Positions 1 through 6,600 of a stretch of DNA of 7,494 nt are shown one piece after another. The notes below the pieces were generated by a model, which was not told where the DNA came from, did no database searches, and was given only the letters and a program-made list of their open reading frames with translations. The DNA is from Chloroflexota bacterium. GTDB taxonomy: Bacteria > Chloroflexota > Anaerolineae > J102. Each line of letters starts with the position of its first letter. The first letter of the stretch is position 1. The stretch lies in assembly GCA_024276255.1 (NCBI GenBank), contig JAJRXO010000660.1, positions 1 through 7,494 on the forward strand. The letters run 5' to 3'. The position numbers and the translations under genes are program-made.

Positions 1-24
1 CCCACAGTTTGGAAACCACCGCTT

Positions 25-471
25 ATGAAATGTCCACATTGTGGTCATGATGGATCACGCGTGATTGATACCCGCGACAGCGGCGATGGGATTCGTCGCC
101 GACGCGTTTGCAAACAGTGCCAACAGCGCTTTACTACCTACGAACAGGTACATGCTTCCGTCCAGATTATTAAATCAGATGGACGCCGCGAACCTTTCGA
201 TCGCATCAAACTGCTGAATGGTATCCGCATTGCCAGCGCCAAACGACCCATCGCTACCCAGCATCTGGAAGCTATCGTCGATCACATCGAAGAGTATGTG
301 CATAATTCTGGACGTACCGAGATCCCCAGCCAGGAGATCGGCAACATTGTCCTGAACAAACTCAAGGCCATTGACCCCGTTGCATATATTCGCTTCGCCA
401 CCGTCTATATGGATCTTCCTGACCTGGAAGCTGTGCGCTCTGAAATTGATCGTTTGATGGGACGAGCCTGA
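25..471 (+). CDS. nrdR: Transcriptional repressor NrdR (zinc ribbon plus ATP-cone)
   Basis: NrdR is the nucleotide-sensing repressor of ribonucleotide reductase genes. It binds ATP or dATP through an ATP-cone and DNA through a zinc ribbon. The zinc ribbon is visible at residues 3-32 as two CxxC pairs (C3/C6 and C29/C32), with the family-typical VIDTR and RRRRVC segments between them and RFTTYE just after. The ATP-cone covers about residues 46-137, opening with IIKSDGRREPFD and ending with the diagnostic VAYIRFATVY stretch. At 148 residues the protein has the usual family length and appears intact. The start is fixed because the first zinc cysteine is residue 3; a modest GGAA lies at 11-14. 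It sits 133 bp upstream of nrdJ on the same strand, so reductase genes are its expected target. What lies upstream is outside the window. Identification is by family-wide motif agreement and is secure. Confidence 0.97.
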   Translation: MKCPHCGHDGSRVIDTRDSGDGIRRRRVCKQCQQRFTTYEQVHASVQIIKSDGRREPFDRIKLLNGIRIASAKRPIATQHLEAIVDHIEEYVHNSGRTEIPSQEIGNIVLNKLKAIDPVAYIRFATVYMDLPDLEAVRSEIDRLMGRA

Positions 472-493
472 TCATATTTTTGTCATAGATAGA

Positions 494-536
494 CACCATC
501 CAGGCCTTGGGGCTCACACGACAGGCAGGGATGGTG
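494..536 (+). promoter_or_regulatory. Possible stem-loop in the nrdR-nrdJ spacer
   Basis: An 8-bp perfect inverted repeat (CACCATCC at 494-501, GGATGGTG at 529-536) encloses a 27-nt loop in the 133-bp gap between nrdR and nrdJ. No T-tract follows, so it does not look like a classical terminator. It could be a leader structure affecting nrdJ expression or a chance pairing. The rest of the gap (472-604) shows no clear promoter. It also lacks the long conserved boxes of a cobalamin riboswitch, for which it would be short in any case. Confidence 0.2.
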
Positions 537-604
537 AGACCCAGGTATGTTTATGAGATCGTTGATTGCGTTAGCCACATCCCCTCCCCCACGGAACCAA
601 TCTT

Positions 605-3064
605 ATGAGTACTAAACCTGTTACGCCCTCTCAGCCCATCCCAGCCTACGTAGACGACAACAGCATCGAGCTCTCGGCCAATAGCCGAGAAGTGCTGCGC
701 AGGCGCTATCTGCGCAAGGACCTGGAAGGCAAGCCCATCGAAACACCGGCACAGATGTTTTATCGGGTGGCCAGTCACGTCGGGGCAGCCGAACGCGACT
801 TCGCTGGCGATGTAGCAAACGTCACGCGTATGTTTTACGATTTACTCACCGAGATGCGCTTCTTCCCCAACTCACCCACTTTCACGGGCGCCGGCACGCC
901 GCTAGGCCAGCTGGCGGCCTGCTTTGTGTTACCTATCGAAGATGACATGGGTAAACATGCCGATGGCATTTTCCAGACCATGCGCAACGCGGCGCTGATT
1001 CAGCAAACCGGCGGCGGCAACGGCTTCAGCTTCAGCCGCCTGCGCCCGCACGGCGATAAAGTGCTCAGTTCTGCCGGCATTGCCACCGGCCCCATGGGCT
1101 TTCTGGAAGCGTATGACAAGGCCTTTGGCGTGATCGCCCAGGGCGGCACACGGCGCGGCGCCAACATGGCCGTGTTGCGCGTCGATCACCCTGATATCGA
1201 AGAGTTCATTGTCTGCAAAGCCGAAGAAGGTACGATCACCAATTTCAATATCTCGGTCGGCGTCACCGATGCCTTCATGCAGGCTGTGAGAGATGATACC
1301 GACTTCCCCCTGATCAATCCGCGCAACGGGAAGGTCGTGCGCAAAGTGCCCGCGCGGCAGCTCTTCGCCCAGATTGCCACCTACGCCCACCGCAACGGTG
1401 AACCCGGCATCCTGTTCCTGGATACAGCCAATCGCAGCAACCCGGTGCCGCATCTTTATGATCTGGAAGCCACCAACCCGTGCGGCGAACAATGGCTCGG
1501 GCCATACGAAAACTGCTGTCTGGGCTCGGTTAACCTCGCCCGCCATGTGACGCCCGCAGGCCAGATCGATTGGGAGCTGCTGGAGCAAACCGTCTCCCAG
1601 GCCACGTATTTCCTCGACAACGTAGTGCAGGCCAACGCCTATGTTCCCGCCGTGCCCCAGCTCAAGGAAGCCGCTCACCGCGTGCGGCGTATCGGCCTGG
1701 GCATCATGGGGCTGGCCGATGTGATGTACCATCTGGGTGTGCGCTACGGTTCCGATGAATCGCTGGAGCTGGCTTCGCAGATCATGGAATTTGTCCGCTA
1801 TCATAGCATGCGCACTTCGATCGAACTGGCGCGACAGCGAGGTGCATTCCCGGCCATCAGCGGCTCTATCTACGATCCCAATCAGCTGCGCTGGCAACCT
1901 CCCACCCCCCTGATGCCATACACTCGTGACTTCGGCCGACCGCCCATCAACTGGGATGTGATCGTAGCCGGCATCAAACGTCACGGCATCCGCAACGGCG
2001 CCCAGACCACCATCGCTCCCACGGGCACCATCGGCACCGTGACCGGCTGCGAAGGCTATGGCTGCGAACCGGTATTTGCCCTGGCCTACACCCGTTATGT
2101 CAAAGAACAGGATGGCGATGTGCCGTTGACCTATGTCAGCCCCCTGTTCATGGCGGCTCTGGAGCAGGCGGAAATCGATGGTTCCTCGCGGCAGCGCATC
2201 ATCGATCAGGTTCTGCACGCCGGCACCTGTCAGCAAATTGAGGAGCTGCCCGAGGCGATCCTGCACACTTTTGTGGTCAGCCAGGATGTGAGCCCTCGCG
2301 AACATGTGATGATGCAGGCGGCATTGCAACGATTCGTGGACAACAGCATCTCAAAGACGATCAATTTCCCGCCTGATGCCACGGTCGATGACGTGAAGCA
2401 GGCATATGAGCTGGCATGGGAGCTGGGCTGTAAAGGATTGACGGTCTATGTCACCGGCAGTCGCCAGGAAGTGGTATTGGAGACCAAAGCCACGGCCGAA
2501 GCCAAGGGCAGACGCAAGCAACTCACTCCCTTTCCCGAATCCCCGGCCGTGCCCAGGCGCAAACATCGCCCCACGCACCTGCATGGCATCACCTATCGCC
2601 AGGCGACCCCGCTGGGTACAGCTTATATCACCGTCAACAATACCGACGACGAGGAACCGTTTGAGGTCTTCCTGAACGTGGGTAAAGCCGGTTCGGACGT
2701 GGCCGCCGTCGCCGAGGCCCTGGGCCGGCTGATGAGCTATATCCTCCGTATGCCCAGTCCGCTGAGCGCCACGGAACGCCTGCAGCAGATCGTGTATCAA
2801 CTGGGGGGCATTGGTGGAGGACGGCCGCTTGGTTTTGGCGCCCAGCGCGTGCGTTCGCTGCCCGATGCCATTGCCCAGGTGCTGAGTGAATATCTGGAAA
2901 CAGCAGAGCTGCAGGCCATGACACGACCTGCCACCGTGCCCAGTGAGCAGATGGAACTGCCACTGTCGCAAATCGGCGATCTGTGTCCTGAATGTGGGCA
3001 GGCCTCGCTGATGTATGTGGAAGGATGCAAGAAATGTGTGAATTGCGGTTACAGTGAATGCTGA
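605..3064 (+). CDS. nrdJ: Adenosylcobalamin-dependent (class II) ribonucleoside reductase NrdJ
   Basis: This is a class II ribonucleotide reductase, which makes deoxyribonucleotides using a radical generated from adenosylcobalamin, independent of oxygen. The substrate is probably diphosphates, as in related single-chain enzymes. There is no N-terminal ATP-cone; the reductase N-terminal domain starts near residue 22. The catalytic barrel contains GGGNGFSFSRLRP from residue 136 and the active-site loop NPCGE at 291-295, with C293 as the predicted thiyl-radical cysteine and N291/E295 beside it. C106 (LAACFVLP) and C304 (YENCCLG) are the predicted disulfide pair. The spacing C293 to C304 is the same as I recall for Thermotoga NrdJ. 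APTGTIG at 471-477 is the substrate phosphate-binding loop. Residues about 605-760 form the TSCPD-type accessory domain. The tail has cysteines 794, 797, 808, 811, 814 and 819, the usual zinc-ribbon/redox tail that re-reduces the active site. It is 819 residues and intact. A GGAA at 593-596 is the likely ribosome-binding site. Confidence 0.96.
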   Translation: MSTKPVTPSQPIPAYVDDNSIELSANSREVLRRRYLRKDLEGKPIETPAQMFYRVASHVGAAERDFAGDVANVTRMFYDLLTEMRFFPNSPTFTGAGTPLGQLAACFVLPIEDDMGKHADGIFQTMRNAALIQQTGGGNGFSFSRLRPHGDKVLSSAGIATGPMGFLEAYDKAFGVIAQGGTRRGANMAVLRVDHPDIEEFIVCKAEEGTITNFNISVGVTDAFMQAVRDDTDFPLINPRNGKVVRKVPARQLFAQIATYAHRNGEPGILFLDTANRSNPVPHLYDLEATNPCGEQWLGPYENCCLGSVNLARHVTPAGQIDWELLEQTVSQATYFLDNVVQANAYVPAVPQLKEAAHRVRRIGLGIMGLADVMYHLGVRYGSDESLELASQIMEFVRYHSMRTSIELARQRGAFPAISGSIYDPNQLRWQPPTPLMPYTRDFGRPPINWDVIVAGIKRHGIRNGAQTTIAPTGTIGTVTGCEGYGCEPVFALAYTRYVKEQDGDVPLTYVSPLFMAALEQAEIDGSSRQRIIDQVLHAGTCQQIEELPEAILHTFVVSQDVSPREHVMMQAALQRFVDNSISKTINFPPDATVDDVKQAYELAWELGCKGLTVYVTGSRQEVVLETKATAEAKGRRKQLTPFPESPAVPRRKHRPTHLHGITYRQATPLGTAYITVNNTDDEEPFEVFLNVGKAGSDVAAVAEALGRLMSYILRMPSPLSATERLQQIVYQLGGIGGGRPLGFGAQRVRSLPDAIAQVLSEYLETAELQAMTRPATVPSEQMELPLSQIGDLCPECGQASLMYVEGCKKCVNCGYSEC

Positions 3065-3066
3065 TG

Positions 3067-3095
3067 AATGGGGCGGGTTCAGAACCCGCCCCATT
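3067..3095 (+). terminator. Perfect 14-bp palindrome just after nrdJ, probable transcript-end hairpin
   Basis: A perfect inverted repeat has arms 3067-3080 and 3082-3095 around a single central A. It begins 3 bp after the nrdJ stop codon. The arms are rich in GC (GGGGCGGG / CCCGCCCC), so the RNA hairpin would be very stable, realistically as an 11-12 bp stem with a loop of about 5-7 nt. There is no T-run after it on either strand, so it is not a canonical intrinsic terminator. Its placement directly after the stop nevertheless suggests 3'-end formation or mRNA protection. It could also be a copy of a dispersed intergenic palindrome. Confidence 0.5.
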
Positions 3096-3197
3096 ACGCG
3101 TCAGGGGGGGCCATTGCGGGTATATCCCAAAAACCGGAAGCGGGTGCTTGCAGCCCAGGTCGTCAGCAAATCACGAATGAGCCGAGTGCTTATTATG

Positions 3198-3234
3198 TGT
3201 GCGCTCTCCGCATCCGAGATGCGGAGAGCGCACA
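3198..3234. repeat. Perfect 17-bp inverted repeat with 3-nt loop
   Basis: The arms at 3198-3214 and 3218-3234 are exact reverse complements around the central CGA. They would form a very stable hairpin in DNA or RNA on either strand. It lies about 135 bp past the nrdJ stop, has no following T-tract and is unrelated in sequence to the palindrome at 3067-3095. Possible roles are a terminator for transcripts from either side, a REP/BIME-like dispersed palindrome, or a protein-binding site. One window cannot decide among these. Confidence 0.6.
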
Positions 3235-3278
3235 AGCCTTCCCAAATTCCTGACACGCACCCGGCCTTTGCAGCCTTG

Positions 3279-3307
3279 TTGACACAGTCCCTCACATCCT
3301 GTAAGCT
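3279..3307 (+). promoter_or_regulatory. Possible sigma70-like promoter
   Basis: A perfect TTGACA (3279-3284) is followed after exactly 17 nt by TAAGCT (3302-3307), which matches the -10 consensus at only three of six positions. It would give the downstream gene a leader of roughly 320 nt. A weaker alternative is TTGGCG at 3339-3344 with CATATT at 3364-3369, spacing 19. Both are consensus guesses, and promoter preferences in the probable host phylum are poorly defined. Confidence 0.25.
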
Positions 3308-3624
3308 TTCCTGTGCAACGATGACCAGTATCATATCATTGGCGACTACATCTTAAGCACCCACATATTCATAGACTGACCGCAACAATGCAATTCGGTG
3401 GGGCAGCGCCAGCCAAAATGAACTGGTGGTGGATCAGATTGGATCGATGGCCTCGATTTGGTCGCGCCAATAGCGAACCCCTTAACCGCCGCATTCCTGC
3501 AAATCAATAGAAGTAAAAAAACCAGGAAATCTGGGGGCTGGCTCCCTGGATGGCGGGGTTTGGGTTGGAAATATCCGGTCGGGCATCGGCAATAGAACCA
3601 CTACCAGCAATGGATTTTCGCACC

Positions 3625-3629
3625 AGGAG
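3625..3629 (+). promoter_or_regulatory. Ribosome-binding site deciding the start at 3637
   Basis: AGGAG lies 7 nt before the ATG at 3637, an ideal spacing. This favours 3637 over the in-frame ATG at 3610, which lacks a comparable site and would add nine residues ahead of the signal peptide. It also disfavours the out-of-frame ATG at 3630, which directly abuts the AGGAG and opens only a short reading frame. Confidence 0.75.
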
Positions 3630-3636
3630 ATGGACC

Positions 3637-6600
3637 ATGAGAACCCTGTCAGCGCTCAGCGCCAAACCACGCATCATCTTACTCTTCCTCCTGTTGTTGG
3701 CCCTGGCGGGGCTGACGGGCAGCGCCTTGCGGCAGCCGCCGCCGGCCCAGACCATGCTCGACATTGCCGCTATTCCCGCAGATGGAGGCATGCCATGGCA
3801 AACAGACGATAGCTGCTCGCAATGTCCCACGCCGCAGCCGACCAGCGGCAGCCCTCCTGCCTGGCGACTGGTGCCCCCCGGCGGCCCCGACTTACCCCCG
3901 ACTGCACCCCAGGAAGGCAAGGCTATCCGCCGCAGCAACTACTTTGTGCAGCAGCGGGCTTATCCCCTGAACGACCTGCCGCTGGGGAGCTTCACCCAAG
4001 CCCTGGCTATGCGCAACCGGCAGATGCAGCAATATGCCTCGGCGCAGGCGGGCATGGTATGGCAAGCCATGGGGCCGGCGCCCATGAAAAACTCGCAACT
4101 TGGCGCCCAGCAAAACGACGTCAGTGGCCGCGTCAAGGCCATTGCCGTGGACCCTCGCAACAGCAACGTTGTGTATGTGGGGGCGGCTCTAGGCGGTATT
4201 TGGAAGACCACCAATGGGGGGAATAGTTGGACGCCGCTCACCGACGACCAGCCCTCTCTCTCCACCGGCGTCATCGTCCTCGACCCTAAGAATCCTGACA
4301 CCATCTATGTGGGCACGGGCGAACCCACGCCCGGCGGCGATAATTATTATGGGATAGGTATTCTCAAATCGACCAATGGCGGGGCGAGCTGGCAGCATCT
4401 GGGGCAAGATGTATTTACGGGCCTGGGCATGTCGAATATCGTCATCAACCCCAACAATCCGCAGGTACTGTACGCGGCCACGGCCCGCACAGCTGTGCTG
4501 GGCCCGCAAGTGCCCGCGCGCGGCATCTTCAAGAGCACGGATGGCGGCCAGACCTGGACCGGCCTCATGGGCTGTACCGACATGAAATGTTGGGGCGCCT
4601 CAGACATCGTCATGAACCCAAAGAATCCGGCTGTGCTGTACGCTGCTTTCTGGGGATATGGCATCTTCAAGTCCACTGACCGCGGCGCCACCTGGACGCA
4701 TCTCACCAATGGCCTGCCCCCGAGCAATTTCGGTCGGGTGGAGCTGGGCATCAGCGCCTCCAATCCCAACGTGCTCTACGCCGGTTATCAATACTCGGTG
4801 CCAGGCCGCTATGACGGCGCCCTGGTTTTCAAGACCACGGATGGCGGCCAGAGCTGGCAGCAGGTGCAGGCGCCCAATTACTGTACGGGGCAATGCTGGT
4901 ATGACAATGTCATCAAGGTGCACCCCCAAAACCCGAACATGGTCTACTTCGGCGGCTCGGCCAATTATCAGTGGCAGCCGGAGACGCGCATCCGCCAGGT
5001 GGTAATCCGCACCACCGATGGCGGCCAAAGCTGGCAGGATATGTCGCCCAACGACGCCCCCAACACGACCCTGCACCCCGACATGCACGCCATTGCCTTC
5101 GATCCCAGCAATCCCAACATCATCTGGGTGGGGAACGACGGCGGGGTGTGGAAGTCGACCAACGGCGGACAGACGTGGATCAATCGCAACAATGGCCTGG
5201 GAACCCTGCAATTTACCGGCGTCGATGTCCACCCCAACAATCCGGCCATCGTTTTTGGCGGCATGCAGGATAACAACAAGGCCGTCACCCATGGCAACAC
5301 AGCCTGGGATGCGCTGGATGTGGGCGATGGAGGTTTTGCTGCCATCGATCCCTTCAATCCCAACATTTTTTACGGCTCTCGCTACGGAATCTCCTTCCAG
5401 CGCAATGACAAAGGCGGTAGCGCCCCCGTCGACGACTGGCCGGTGAAGACGGATGGCATCGCTCGCGATGACCGGGCCTTGTTCTATGCACCCTTTGCCC
5501 TGGATAATAAACGGGCGGGCATCCTCTATTATGGCACCCATCGTCTCTATCGCACCACCAATCGCGGCGAAAGCTGGACGGCCATCAGCGGTGATCTGAC
5601 CAAGGGCAGCCAGACACGGGGCAGTATTTCCACCATCGCCCCTGCCCAGTCGGACACCCGCGTGATCTACGTGGGTACCTCGGACGGCAATGTGCAGGTG
5701 ACAAGCAACGACGGCAACACCTGGACGAACGTGACCAAGCCCCCCCTGCCCAATCGCTGGGTATCGGAGATCGCGGTGTTACCTGACAATGCCAGTACCG
5801 CTTATGTCGTGTACAACGGCTTCAACAGCCACACGCCGGACGCGCCCGGCCATGTGTTCAAGACCACGACCCGCGGGCAGAGCTGGCAGAATATCTCGGG
5901 GAATTTGCCCGATACACCTGTGCTCTCGATTGTACTCGATCCCGCCCACGCCGGAGTCATTTACATCGGCACCGATGTAGGCGTATATCGCAGTACCAAT
6001 GATGGCGGGAGCTGGCAGCCACTGGGCACGGGCCTGCCCAACGTGCCGGTGGTGGATCTGGCGTTGAACAGCGCCCAGCATGTGCTGGTGGCCGGCACGC
6101 ACGGCCGCAGTGTATGGAAGTTGGACCTGGGAGGAACTGCACCCCCCACCGATACCCCACGGCCGCCCACAGCCACGCCCACGCGCTCGATACACACGCC
6201 CACGCCCACACCCACCATCACCCCCACGGTGCCGCCATTCACACCCACGCACGTTATGTACCTGCCGGTTTCCCTGCGCACGCTAACCCTGCCGCATGTC
6301 ACCATCACACCCACCCCCCAGGGAACGAGCCTGCCCACGGCCACACCCACGGTGACGCCGACCACCGGCCCCACCCTCACACCTTCGCCCACGCCGGGTG
6401 GCCCCACCCCCACCACCACACCCATGCCCTCGCCCCTTGTCTTCGCCGACGATTTTTCGGATCCCGGCAGTGGCTGGTTCAGCGGCGTCACCGGTTCCTG
6501 CCAGTTCGCCTACACCAACGGCGAATACGGCGTGGCTGTGTTACAGAGCAACTGGGTGTGCCTGAGTTCGGCCCCGCAGCCGCAGAGCGGCAATATGGTG

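Larger units (their letters stand above)
3096..3636. other. Intergenic spacer, no supportable gene
   Basis: About 540 bp separate the nrdJ hairpin from the exported-protein gene. Short open frames exist on both strands, but none shows a recognisable family, a good ribosome-binding site or a coherent domain. Several pass straight through the palindrome at 3198-3234, whose symmetric DNA produces similar peptides on both strands. Base composition is less GC-rich than in the flanking genes, with an A7 run near 3515. The spacer also contains a possible promoter near 3279-3307. A 7-bp inverted repeat (CGGGTGC at 3141-3147, GCACCCG at 3257-3263) brackets the second palindrome, but it is too short to call transposon ends. 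Confidence 0.6.

Noticed and set aside
481..496. Possible NrdR box (TGTCATAGATAGACAC)
   Set aside because: The symmetry is poor and no second box at the usual spacing is visible.
472..604. Cobalamin riboswitch ahead of the B12-dependent reductase
   Set aside because: The gap is shorter than a typical cobalamin riboswitch and I see no convincing B12-box.
929..2329. 466-codon open frame on the minus strand inside nrdJ
   Set aside because: It is fully antisense to a conserved catalytic gene. Its His/Gly/Ala-rich translation shows no domain, and it follows from the codon bias of nrdJ.
3101..3334. Minus-strand frame starting MILVIVAQESLQDV, faintly like the end of a small regulatory domain
   Set aside because: The resemblance covers only about 20 residues, a stop lies just upstream in the same frame, and the frame then passes through the palindrome. 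There is too little to call a gene or a remnant.
3054..3356. Plus-strand frame of 100 codons overlapping the end of nrdJ
   Set aside because: It runs through both palindromes, matches no family I recognise and has no plausible ribosome-binding site.
3512..3540. Minus-strand terminator formed by CCAG/CTGG followed by a T7 run
   Set aside because: The stem is only 4 bp, and no minus-strand gene would end here.
4600..5541. 313-codon open frame on the minus strand inside the propeller gene
   Set aside because: Its repeated GxxAxxHPxxVxxxG-like pattern is the mirror of the propeller repeats. It has no independent family, signal or ribosome-binding site.
6136..6435. CCCACG/CCCACA repeats as a CRISPR or tandem DNA repeat
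   Set aside because: The repeats are short, irregular and in frame with Thr-Pro codons, so they reflect the protein linker.
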